The translations under genes and the position numbers were made by a program. The notes beneath the pieces are model-generated. The model saw nothing but the letters and a program-made list of their open reading frames with translations. It made no database searches and was not told where the DNA came from. DNA of 64,000 nt from assembly GCF_002848345.1 (NCBI RefSeq), contig NZ_CP025429.1, forward strand, positions 3,100,001-3,164,000, in the 5' to 3' direction. Each line of letters opens with the position of its first letter. The stretch's first letter is position 1. The DNA comes from Chromobacterium sp. ATCC 53434. Its GTDB lineage: Bacteria; Pseudomonadota; Gammaproteobacteria; Burkholderiales; Chromobacteriaceae. Below are positions 17,280 through 25,189 of the stretch, piece by piece.

Positions 17280-19454
17280 TCACACCATCTGGTAGCCGTG
17301 CCGGCTCAGCGGCAACTCGCGCAGCCGCTGGCCGGAAGCCGAGCGGATGGCGTTGGCCAGCGCCGGCGCGACCGGCGGCACGGCCGGCTCGCCGGTGCCG
17401 CCCGGCGCCTCCTCGCTGGCGACGATGGAGACATCGACCTTCGGCGCCTGGAACATCCTGACGATCTGGTAACGGTCGAAGTTCTTCTGCTCGACCTCGC
17501 CGTCCTTGAAGGTGATCTCGCCGAACATCGCCGCCGACAGGCCGAACATCACGGCGCCCTCCATCTGGGCCGCCACCTGGTCCGGATTGACGACGACGCC
17601 GCAATCGACCGCGCACCACACATGCTCGACCTTCAACTCCTGGTCCTTGACCGACACCTCGACCACCTGGGCGACATGGGAGCCGAAAGAGGTGTGCACG
17701 GCGACGCCCAGGCCGTGTCCCTTCGGCAGCTTGCGGCCCCAGCCGGCCATCCGCGCCGCCTCGCGCAGCACGCCCTGCTGGCGCGGCGCCTTGTCCAGCA
17801 GCGCCAGCCGGTAGGCCACCGGGTCCTGCCGCGCCAACTCCGCCAGCTCGTCGACAAAGCATTCCTTGGAGAAGGCGCTGTGCGAGTGGCCGACCGAACG
17901 CCACCACAGCACCGGCAGCGGCGTCGGCACGGTATGCAGGTCCAGGGAAACCGCCGGCAACGCATACGGCATGTCCTCGGTCCCCTCGACCGACACCTCG
18001 TCTATGCCGTTCTTGACCATCATCGGCGCGAACGGCGTGCCGGCGAGGATGGACTGGCCGACGCCGGTCTGCAGCCAGGCCACCGGCTTGCCATCGGCGC
18101 CGATGCCGCCGCGCAGGCGGTCGGTCCACATCGGCCGGTAGTAGGCGCCGGCCAGATCGTCGTCGCGCGTCCACATCAGCCGGACAGGCGCGCCCTGGCC
18201 GTGATGCTTGGCCACCTCCAGCGCCTCCTTCAGCCAGTCGGAGCCGACCGGCACCGCGCGCCGGCCGAAGCCGCCGCCGAGGAAGGTGGTGTGCAACGTG
18301 ACCTGCTCCGGCTTCAGCCCGGTCATCTTCGCGGCCATGCCGGCGTCTATCGTCTGCGACTGGGTGCCGCTCCAGATCTCGCAACTGCCCGGTTTCAGCC
18401 AGACCACGCAGTTCAACGGCTCCATCGGCGAGTGCGACAGATACGGCAGCTCGTAGCGGGCCTCCAGCCGCTTCGCCGCGCCGGCCAGCGCCGCCTCGGC
18501 GTCGCCGACGCCGTGGTAATGCTGGCCGGGCCTGGCCGCCAGCGCCCGGTAATGCTCGCCCAGCCGGGTCGAATCCAGCGCGGCGTTGGCGCCGCGCTCC
18601 CACTCCACTTCCAGCAAGTCCCGCGCCTTCTTCGCCGGCCAGAAGCCGTCGGCCAGCACGGCGACGCCGTTGCTGATCGCGAACACGTCCCTGACGCCGG
18701 GCACCGCCAGCGCCGCGTCCGCCTTGAAGCTGCCGGGCTTGCCGCCGTAGCTGGGACAGCGCTTGACCAGCGCGGTCAGCATGCCGGGCAGGCGGACGTC
18801 CATCGCGAACTGCGCGCGGCCGTCCAGCTTCTCGTCGCCGTCCAGCCGGTGCACGCGGGTGCCCAACAGCTTCCAGCGGTGGCGCGGCTTCAATTCCACC
18901 GTGTCCGGCACCGGCAGCTTGCCGGCGGCCTCGGTCAGCTCGCCGTAGCCCAGGCTGGCGCCGTTGGCGTTGTTGAACACCCGGCTGTTTTCGGCGCGGC
19001 ATTGCGTGGCCGGCACGCCCCAGCGCTGCGCGGCGGCGGCGATCAGCATGTCGCGCGCGGCGGCGCCTATCTTGCGGTACTGGTCATAGCTGGACAGCGT
19101 GCTGGTGCTGCCGCCGGTGATCTGGATATGGAAGGCGGTATGGACGTAGACCGGGGCCGCCGGCGCCGACACCACCTGGATCCGGTTCCAGTCGCACTCC
19201 AATTCCTCGGCGATCAGCATCGCCAGCGAGGTGTAGATGCCCTGCCCCATCTCGGATTTGTTGCTGACGATGGTGACGCCGCCGTCCTTCTCGATTCGGA
19301 CGAAGGCGTTCGGGGAGGAAATGGCGCTCTTGGCTTCCGCCGCCTCGGCCCTGCGTCCGCCCTCGCCGAGGACGAAGCCCAGGCACAGCGCGCCGCCTAG
19401 CGCGCCGCTCATTTTCAGGAAACCGCGGCGGGAAACGCTGCTGGTGGTCGTCAT
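17280..19454 (-). CDS. Tat-exported molybdopterin hydroxylase large subunit (isoquinoline 1-oxidoreductase/aldehyde dehydrogenase type)
   Basis: Catalytic subunit of a xanthine-oxidase-family enzyme, 724 residues. The N-terminus has a twin-arginine signal (SRRGFLK then a hydrophobic stretch), so the enzyme acts in the periplasm; the small subunit lacks a signal and would be carried along folded. Cofactor-binding motifs include GGSTSTLSSYDQYRKIGAAA, TTFLGGGFGRRA and the C-terminal GGTGEPAVPPVAPALANAI, whose Glu is the catalytic base. This is the IorB arrangement in which the subunit is duplicated in fold and lacks an FAD partner. The substrate is an aldehyde or N-heterocycle and cannot be chosen from sequence. 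It lies 9 bp after the 2Fe-2S subunit gene. Confidence 0.9.
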   Translation of the reverse strand: MTTTSSVSRRGFLKMSGALGGALCLGFVLGEGGRRAEAAEAKSAISSPNAFVRIEKDGGVTIVSNKSEMGQGIYTSLAMLIAEELECDWNRIQVVSAPAAPVYVHTAFHIQITGGSTSTLSSYDQYRKIGAAARDMLIAAAAQRWGVPATQCRAENSRVFNNANGASLGYGELTEAAGKLPVPDTVELKPRHRWKLLGTRVHRLDGDEKLDGRAQFAMDVRLPGMLTALVKRCPSYGGKPGSFKADAALAVPGVRDVFAISNGVAVLADGFWPAKKARDLLEVEWERGANAALDSTRLGEHYRALAARPGQHYHGVGDAEAALAGAAKRLEARYELPYLSHSPMEPLNCVVWLKPGSCEIWSGTQSQTIDAGMAAKMTGLKPEQVTLHTTFLGGGFGRRAVPVGSDWLKEALEVAKHHGQGAPVRLMWTRDDDLAGAYYRPMWTDRLRGGIGADGKPVAWLQTGVGQSILAGTPFAPMMVKNGIDEVSVEGTEDMPYALPAVSLDLHTVPTPLPVLWWRSVGHSHSAFSKECFVDELAELARQDPVAYRLALLDKAPRQQGVLREAARMAGWGRKLPKGHGLGVAVHTSFGSHVAQVVEVSVKDQELKVEHVWCAVDCGVVVNPDQVAAQMEGAVMFGLSAAMFGEITFKDGEVEQKNFDRYQIVRMFQAPKVDVSIVASEEAPGGTGEPAVPPVAPALANAIRSASGQRLRELPLSRHGYQMV

Positions 19455-19463
19455 CGCGGCCTC

Positions 19464-19916
19464 CTACAACAGCTTGGCGGCGGCGTGGACGGCCGCGCGT
19501 ATGCGGATATAGGTCCCGCAGCGGCACAGATTGCCGCTCATCGCCTCGTCGATATCGCTGTCTGACGGGTGCGGGTTGGCGCTGAGCAAGGCGGTCGCGG
19601 CCAGCACCTGACCGCTCTGGCAAAAGCCGCACTGCACGACGTCCAGCTGGCGCCAGGCCTGCTTGACCGCCTGGCCGACCTTGTCGGCGTTGCCTTCCAC
19701 CGTGGTGATGCTGTCGTCCGCCGCCAGCGCCGAGATCGGCGTCACACAGGAGCGGATGGGCAGACCGTTCTTCAGCACCGTACAGGCGCCGCACAAGGCC
19801 GCGCCGCAACCGAACTTGGTGCCGGTCAGGCCCAGCTCGTCCCGCAGCGCCCACAGCAAAGGGGTGTCAGGGGTGGACGAAAGCTCCACCTCCTTGCCGT
19901 TGATGGAAACCTTCAT
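19464..19916 (-). CDS. [2Fe-2S] small subunit of the molybdenum hydroxylase
   Basis: 150-residue IorA-like iron-sulfur subunit. The plant-ferredoxin-type cluster is bound by GTKFGCGAALCGACTVL with a further Cys in IRSCVTP. The second cluster is bound by VQCGFCQSG and NLCRCGTY. Length and cysteine spacing are normal. It is the first gene of the five-gene operon, behind a good sigma70-type promoter. It has no signal peptide, in agreement with co-export through the Tat signal of the large subunit. Confidence 0.93.
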   Translation of the reverse strand: MKVSINGKEVELSSTPDTPLLWALRDELGLTGTKFGCGAALCGACTVLKNGLPIRSCVTPISALAADDSITTVEGNADKVGQAVKQAWRQLDVVQCGFCQSGQVLAATALLSANPHPSDSDIDEAMSGNLCRCGTYIRIRAAVHAAAKLL

Positions 19917-20041
19917 GCCTTGCCTCCCGTTCCGAAAAACGCAAGGCGACGGACCAGGACTGGCCGCCGCCCGGATGCGAACCGGCGCCGCGCGCGGCTG
20001 CCCGCGGCGTCACGATGACAGTGACAACAATTTCAACAAAT

Positions 20042-20070
20042 AGTATAAGAAAAAGCCGCCGGCGCGACAA
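20042..20070 (-). promoter_or_regulatory. Sigma70-type promoter of the molybdenum hydroxylase operon
   Basis: On the minus strand TTGTCG (20065-20070) and TATACT (20042-20047) are separated by exactly 17 bases, giving 4/6 and 5/6 consensus matches. The start would be near 20035, leaving a leader of about 120 bases before the first gene. Confidence 0.5.
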
Positions 20071-20111
20071 GGCGGAAGCCGGTCGCCTACGCGCTTTCGC
20101 GGCGACCGTCG

Positions 20112-21344
20112 CTAGTTGGCGCCGCCGCGCGCCAGGCAGCGCTGGTAGCGGCCGTCGACGCGGCGCGCGAACCACTCGGTGGTCAGTTTGTGGGTGAACT
20201 TGGGACTGACCAACACGATCTGCGGAATGATCTCGCGCGGCGCCTTCGGCCCGGCCAGCGCGAATACCTTTTGATATAGCAGACTCTGGCCGAAGCCGGA
20301 CAGCTTCTCCAGCCGCAGGTCGCGCATCATGTCGGCGTCGCTGATGCCCAGGCGGCCGGCGATGGCTTGCAGCGCGCGCTGGGTGTCGCTGGTCTGGCCG
20401 GACAGCACGCGGTTCATCTTGTCGCTGTACAGCATGATGTCGCCGTCCAGCGCCAGCTTGCGGCCGGACAGGCGGGACACCGCCTGCTGGAAGGCGGCGT
20501 TGCGGCTGGCGTAACGGCCGGCGTTGTAGTCGGCGAAGCGGTAGACCATCTCGTGGTACGGCGCCGGGTACTGCAGCAGGATGGCGGTGCCGAAGTAGAC
20601 GCTGCCGCGGCGGGTGAAGACTTCGTCGCGCAGGCTGGAATAGTTGTACGGATACGGCCAGGCGCGGACATGGGTCTCGGCGAAGGCCACGCTGACCTGC
20701 ATCGGCCCGCCGTCGCGTATCGGGTTCTTGTGCTCGAAGATGGTCTGGCCGAACGGCAGCTCGCGCACCATGTCCTCGTACAGCGCGTTCATCTCCCGCT
20801 TGGTGCGCAAGGCGTCCACCCGCTGCTTGAAGCTGCGGCCGTCCGGCGACGCCTTGCTCATCGCCGCGTCGACGACGAATTGCGGAATCAGATATTTCTG
20901 CCGGCGCTGCTCGATCTCGCCCCAGACAATTTTAGACAGACCGGGCACCACCGGGTCCGGGCTGAAGCCGGACTCCTGCTCCGCCACCGCCAGCGCCGCG
21001 CAGAAGAACTGCGGCGTGTACGGAATCTTCAGATGGCTGAAGGCGCCCATCACGTCGTTGCTCCAGCCCCTGCGGTCCGGGATGCCCGGCGGCAGCAGGC
21101 GGTCCAGCAAGGCGCGCCCCTGGCTTTCCGAGATCGCCGCGGGCGGCTGAACCGGCCGCGTCACCGGGCGCGGCGGCGCGACCGGCGCGGTCACCGGCGC
21201 CGAGGCAGGCTGCTCCGGCGGCGGCACGTCGACGGCGGGAGCGGAGGCCGGCGCCTCGGGCGCGACGATGGGGGCGGGGTTCGGCGGCGTGGCGCAGGCA
21301 GCGACGAGCAGGCTGGCTGCCAGCAGGGTCAGACGGACTTTCAC
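20112..21344 (-). CDS. DUF1615 family lipoprotein
   Basis: About 410 residues. The N-terminus VKVRLTLLAASLLVAAC is a lipoprotein signal with the lipobox VAAC. A Pro/Ala-rich linker of about 55 residues follows. The globular part contains FFCAALAVAEQESGFSPDP, GGPMQVSVAFAETHVRAWPYPY and YRFADYNAGRYASRNAAFQ, which recall the E-x-G, GxMQ and YNAG motifs of lytic transglycosylases. I recognise the family as DUF1615; a peptidoglycan-cleaving role is an inference from these motifs. I prefer the GTG start at 21344, directly before the signal; an ATG at 21413 would put 23 residues ahead of it. It is a single gene. Confidence 0.8.
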   Translation of the reverse strand: MKVRLTLLAASLLVAACATPPNPAPIVAPEAPASAPAVDVPPPEQPASAPVTAPVAPPRPVTRPVQPPAAISESQGRALLDRLLPPGIPDRRGWSNDVMGAFSHLKIPYTPQFFCAALAVAEQESGFSPDPVVPGLSKIVWGEIEQRRQKYLIPQFVVDAAMSKASPDGRSFKQRVDALRTKREMNALYEDMVRELPFGQTIFEHKNPIRDGGPMQVSVAFAETHVRAWPYPYNYSSLRDEVFTRRGSVYFGTAILLQYPAPYHEMVYRFADYNAGRYASRNAAFQQAVSRLSGRKLALDGDIMLYSDKMNRVLSGQTSDTQRALQAIAGRLGISDADMMRDLRLEKLSGFGQSLLYQKVFALAGPKAPREIIPQIVLVSPKFTHKLTTEWFARRVDGRYQRCLARGGAN

Positions 21345-21409
21345 GATGTCTCGCAAACGGGCAAAGACCAGAGTGTAGCCCAGAGCGGCGGCGCTTGGCA
21401 TGCGCCGCT

Positions 21410-22120
21410 TCAACGCAGGTCGAAACGGGCCATGCTGCCGTCGGCGCGCATCGCGGCGATGGCGCGGTCCAGGCGCGCGATCAGCGCGTCGTCCGCCTGC
21501 CGGTTACAGGCGAAGGACACGTCCAGCGTGTCCACCACCCAGGCCACCCGGGGCGGCGGCATGCCCAGGCGCTTCGCCAGCGAGGCGACGCCGACGTCCA
21601 GCATTCCCCACAGATCCAGCCTGCCCAGCTTCAATTTCTCCAGCCCGCTCAGGTAGTCGGCGCTCTCCTCCACCGCCACGCCCCGCTCCTTCAGCCGCGC
21701 CGCCACCATGGTGCCGCGCATCGCGCCCACCCGCAGCGACTGCGCCCGCTCCAGGCCATGCAGCTGTCGGCCATCGTCGCCCCTGGCCAGCAAGACCAGG
21801 CGCATCTGCAGCAGCGGCGCGCTCCACTTGTACTTCGCCTGCAGCTCGGGCAGACGGCCCGCCGGAAAGCAGGCGTCGGGCTGCTGCTCCACCATCAGGC
21901 GGGCGCGCGCCTGCGGATAGACCTCGAAATGCAGCTCCACGCCGGCCCGTCGTCCGACCTCCTTCATCAGATCGATGCCGGTGCCCCGCATGCTCGCGCC
22001 ATCGGGCGCCAATTCGATGACGCCGGGAATCTGCGTCAACAGCATGCGCAGGGTCTCGGCCCGCGCATCCGCCGCCAGCAAGGCGCCCGACAGGACCGCC
22101 GCCATTCGCCACCCAGCCAT
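21410..22120 (-). CDS. Small periplasmic solute-binding protein (SBP family 3-like)
   Basis: 236 residues from the ATG at 22120, which has GGAG 5 bases upstream. A Sec signal ends near ADARA. The mature part has family-3 features: GTGIDLMKEVGRRAGVELHFEVYPQARARLMVEQQPDACFP, LRVGAMRGTMVAARL and a C-terminal ALIARLDRAIAAMRADGSMARF. Orphan members of this type without permease genes are common in betaproteobacteria and are poorly characterised. The ligand is unknown. It is shorter than typical amino-acid-binding proteins but apparently complete. Confidence 0.75.
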   Translation of the reverse strand: MAGWRMAAVLSGALLAADARAETLRMLLTQIPGVIELAPDGASMRGTGIDLMKEVGRRAGVELHFEVYPQARARLMVEQQPDACFPAGRLPELQAKYKWSAPLLQMRLVLLARGDDGRQLHGLERAQSLRVGAMRGTMVAARLKERGVAVEESADYLSGLEKLKLGRLDLWGMLDVGVASLAKRLGMPPPRVAWVVDTLDVSFACNRQADDALIARLDRAIAAMRADGSMARFDLR

Positions 22121-22156
22121 CGCCACTCCAGACCATTCGCACTGTCTGAACCATAG

Positions 22157-22182
22157 CAAAACGGGGAGCCATCGCTCCCCGT
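22157..22182 (-). terminator. Terminator of the sodium symporter gene
   Basis: Perfect 9-bp stem ACGGGGAGC (22161-22169) / GCTCCCCGT (22174-22182) with a 4-base loop. On the minus strand the stem runs into TTTTGC. It lies 13 bases after the symporter stop codon. Confidence 0.75.
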
Positions 22183-22194
22183 CTCCTCATGCCG

Positions 22195-23520
22195 TCATCC
22201 GCCGATGCCGGCCACCATGATCCAGCCTATCAGCAACGGCGCCAGCGCCATGCAGAAGCCGCGCATGCACCGCATGGTCCGCGGCGAGCGGCCCGACGAC
22301 AGCTCGTTCCTGACCACCGGCCAGGCCTTCCAGCCGACGAACAACGCCAGCAGCAGCTCGCCGGCCGGCATCAGCAGCTTGGAGGTGACGAAGTCCAGCA
22401 AGTCGAAGAAATTCATCCCGAACAGCTGATAATCGCTCCAGACGCCCAGCGACAGCGAGGCCGGCACGCCCAGCAGGAAGGTGCCGGCGGCCATCAGGAC
22501 GGCGGCGGCGCGGCGCGACAGACGCAACTCGTCGATGGCGAAGCTGGTCACCACCTCCAGCAGCGACACCGAAGACGTCAGCGCCGCCAGCAGCAGCAGG
22601 CAGAAGAACATCACCGCGAACAGCTGGCCCAGCGGCAGGTGGGCGAACACCGCCGGCATCGTGATGAAGGTCAGGCCGGGGCCGGCCGACGGGTCGAAGC
22701 CGAAGGCGAACACCGCCGGCAGCACCATCAGGCCGGCCAGGAAGCAGGTGGCCACCGTCAGCGCGATCACCCACAGCGCCGAGCTCACCAGCTTGGATTC
22801 GCGACCGACGTAGGAGCCATAGGTGATCATGATGCCCAGGCCCAGCGACAGGGAGAAGAAGGCCAGGCCCAGCGCGTCGACCAGCATGGCCGCGCTGACC
22901 TTGGAGAAGTCCGGCGCGACGAAGTAGCCTACCCCCTCGATCGCGCCCGGCAGCGTCAGGCCGCGCGCGATCAGCACCAGCATCAGCGCGAACAGCGCCG
23001 GCATCAGGAACTTGGACAGCGTCTCTATGCCCTTCTGCACGCCGCCGACCACCACGGCCAGCGTCAGCAGCGCGAAGCCGCCGTGATACAGCACCGGCTG
23101 CACCGGATCGCTGATGAAGCCGCTGAAGATGGCGCCCAGCGCCTTCGGATCGGACGTCATGATGCTGCCCTGCAGCGACTTGACGATATAGGCGACGGTC
23201 CAGCCGCCGACCACGCTGTAGAACGACAGGATCAGGAAACACACCAGCACGCCCATATAGCCGATCACCGGCCAGAAACCGCCGGCAAGCCGGCGGAAGG
23301 CGCCGACGGCGCCGGCATTGGCGGCGCGTCCCAGCGCCATCTCCGACACCATCAGCACCAGGCCCAGCGTCAGGCAGATGCCGAGGTAAACAAACAGGAA
23401 CGCTCCGCCGCCATTGGTGGCGGCGACGTAGGGAAACTTCCAGATGGCGCCCAGCCCGATGGCCGAGCCGGCTGCCGCGAGAATGAAACCGAGGCGCGAG
23501 CCCCATTGAGATCTAGCCAT
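22195..23520 (-). CDS. NSS-family sodium-dependent transporter
   Basis: 441-residue LeuT-like (SNF/NSS) symporter, moving an amino acid or amine with Na+. TM1 has the unwound sodium/substrate region AAAGSAIGLGAIWKFPYVAATNGGGAFL. TM2-3 follow with FVYLGICLTLGLVLMVSEMALGRAA. About 11 spans are visible, fewer than the 12 of LeuT but common in bacterial members. TM8 carries the second sodium-site serines in LLLLAALTSSVSLLEV. Substrate cannot be deduced; many bacterial members take up tyrosine, tryptophan or other neutral amino acids. It is a single gene with its own terminator. Confidence 0.9.
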   Translation of the reverse strand: MARSQWGSRLGFILAAAGSAIGLGAIWKFPYVAATNGGGAFLFVYLGICLTLGLVLMVSEMALGRAANAGAVGAFRRLAGGFWPVIGYMGVLVCFLILSFYSVVGGWTVAYIVKSLQGSIMTSDPKALGAIFSGFISDPVQPVLYHGGFALLTLAVVVGGVQKGIETLSKFLMPALFALMLVLIARGLTLPGAIEGVGYFVAPDFSKVSAAMLVDALGLAFFSLSLGLGIMITYGSYVGRESKLVSSALWVIALTVATCFLAGLMVLPAVFAFGFDPSAGPGLTFITMPAVFAHLPLGQLFAVMFFCLLLLAALTSSVSLLEVVTSFAIDELRLSRRAAAVLMAAGTFLLGVPASLSLGVWSDYQLFGMNFFDLLDFVTSKLLMPAGELLLALFVGWKAWPVVRNELSSGRSPRTMRCMRGFCMALAPLLIGWIMVAGIGG

Positions 23521-23969
23521 GTTCTATCGTCTTTGTCGTATTTTTGGATGTCGTGAAACGCGGCGCGCGCCGATAGGCGGCGCGGACGTCGGCGGGCCGC
23601 ATTGGTGGCGCCGGCGTTGGCAGCCCCGCCCAGAATCCTAAACAGGCTCTGATCGGCGGAGGCATCGGGACAGGCGTCCGTCCGGTGGGACGGCGGCTAC
23701 CGGGGCGTCGGGGATGGGGACGCCGGCCGGTCCTGATCGGATATTGCTGCTGCGCTTTCCAATTTAACATGATTGCGGGCGCTAGCTAACTAAAAATGCC
23801 GCGCCGCCATTCATCGGCCGAAAACCACCGCACAGCCGTCCCGAGCGATTGCACCGTGAAATTTGCCAAACTTAGGAATAAACTAAGTAAAACAACGTAG
23901 TGCGCGCGTCGTCCATCCCAGGAGCAGCCGGCAGCGACATGTTGTATTGCTTGTCTCGGGAGGACAGCC
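23521..23969. other. Intergenic region between divergent symporter and PAS-GGDEF genes
   Basis: No gene is supported. TAAACAGGCTCT (23639-23650) equals 12 bases of the terminal repeat of the miniature element at 24921-25189 and is probably a remnant of another copy. ACTTAG-GAATAAA-CTAAGT (23870-23888) is an inverted repeat that could be an operator for the downstream gene. Confidence 0.5.
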
Positions 23970-24905
23970 ATGGCCACAATGCAAACGCTTCAACCGTTGA
24001 TCGACACCGTGCAGGGCTGCCTGATCCTGTCCGATCCCGTCGACGGCCGCATCCGCGGCGCCAATCAGCTGGCCAGCATCCTGCTGGTCTGCCCGCACGA
24101 CGAACTGCTGGGCCGCTCGATCTACGATTTCGTGCCGGATCGGGCCCAGGCCGTCGACATCGACGAGCAGCTGACGCGCGGCAATATGATCTACAACCGC
24201 GGCATGCAGCTGTCCACCGCCGACGCCCGCAGCTTCGATGTCCAGCTGTCGGCGCGCCATGTCGACATCGGCGCCGGCCCGATGCTGGCGTTCAGCTTCG
24301 CCGACCGCACCGAAGCCAAGGTGATGGGCCAGCTGCTGGATTTCGAGCGCCAGTTGGTCGAGCGCTCGCTGAACATCGTCAAGACGCTGAAAGAGGAAGG
24401 CTGCCAGGGCGAGGACGAGGACAAGCTGACCGGCGTCGCCGGCATGCACCGGCTGATGGCGGCGGCCCATGCCGAGACCAATCGCTCGCGCCGCTACGGC
24501 GGACCGTTGTCGGTGCTGGCGCTGGAATTGGTCAATCTGCCCGAGATGGTGCCCAAGGGCGACGACGGCTCGGCCAGCGGCCAGCTGATCCGGCTGGCCA
24601 GCAGCCTGTGCCTGCAAAGCACCCGCGACAGCGATCTGGTGGCGCGCCGCGGCGACAACATCTTCATCATTCTGCTGCCGAGCACGCAATTGCCCGGCGC
24701 CAGCGAGACCGGCCGCCGGCTGATCAAGGCGCTGCGCCAGCTGACCTTCCTGCATCGCGGCGAGGAGCATCAGGCGCTGGCCTGCGTCGGCGCCAGCTCG
24801 CTGCGCAGCGACGAGACCAGTCCGACCCCGATGCTGGAACGACTGGACATCGCGCTGCGCAAGGCGCGCGAAGGCGGCGCCAACTACATCATCAAACTGC
24901 CCTGA
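23970..24905 (+). CDS. PAS domain protein with degenerate GGDEF domain
   Basis: 311 residues. A PAS-like sensor covers about residues 8-115 (GCLILSDPVDGRIRGANQLASILL, LLGRSIYDFVP). A GGDEF-type fold follows: LTGVAGMHRLMAAAHAETNR matches the usual LTGLPNR-type entry, and SRRYGGPLSVLALEL fits the next strand. At the active-site turn the sequence is RRGDNIFIILLP, so the GGDEF signature is replaced by RGDNI and the metal/GTP ligands are lost. It is therefore unlikely to make cyclic di-GMP and may act as a receptor or regulatory partner. A GGAGG lies just before the start. Confidence 0.8.
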   Translation: MATMQTLQPLIDTVQGCLILSDPVDGRIRGANQLASILLVCPHDELLGRSIYDFVPDRAQAVDIDEQLTRGNMIYNRGMQLSTADARSFDVQLSARHVDIGAGPMLAFSFADRTEAKVMGQLLDFERQLVERSLNIVKTLKEEGCQGEDEDKLTGVAGMHRLMAAAHAETNRSRRYGGPLSVLALELVNLPEMVPKGDDGSASGQLIRLASSLCLQSTRDSDLVARRGDNIFIILLPSTQLPGASETGRRLIKALRQLTFLHRGEEHQALACVGASSLRSDETSPTPMLERLDIALRKAREGGANYIIKLP

Positions 24906-24920
24906 GCGGGGCCGGCGCTC

Positions 24921-25189
24921 AGAGCCTGTTTACGATCTTTTTGCGGCATCGACGGTATTCTGCCGGATGCAGGGCACGAAAAACGGCCCGCGGCAGTGTC
25001 GTTCACTGCAAGGGACGTTTGACAAAGCCATGCGCCGGCAGAAAACCGTCCCGAAGGGCAGGCCAGCCAGCAGGCCATCTGCGGCGTTGTCGGGCTAGGC
25101 CTTGGAATCACCAAGGCCTACGCCCCCCGCCTTGCATCTGACCTGCTGGCTGGGCTGCGATGCTCGTCAAAAGATCGTAAACAGGCTCT
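24921..25189. mobile_element. 269-bp miniature inverted-repeat element (MITE-like)
   Basis: The element is bounded by perfect 21-bp terminal inverted repeats: the left end (24921-24941) begins AGAGCCTGTTTACGATC and the right end (25169-25189) is its exact complement. CTCAG is present at both junctions (24918-24922 and 25187-25191) and may include a target duplication. Inside is a perfect 10-bp hairpin TAGGCCTTGG (25096-25105) / CCAAGGCCTA (25111-25120). No transposase is encoded, so it would need to be moved in trans. Its right edge coincides with the mpl stop codon. Confidence 0.8.

Noticed and set aside
24921..25189. The miniature element as a small gene or riboswitch between the PAS gene and mpl.
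   Set aside because: Perfect 21-bp terminal inverted repeats and the lack of a conserved frame fit a non-autonomous mobile element better.
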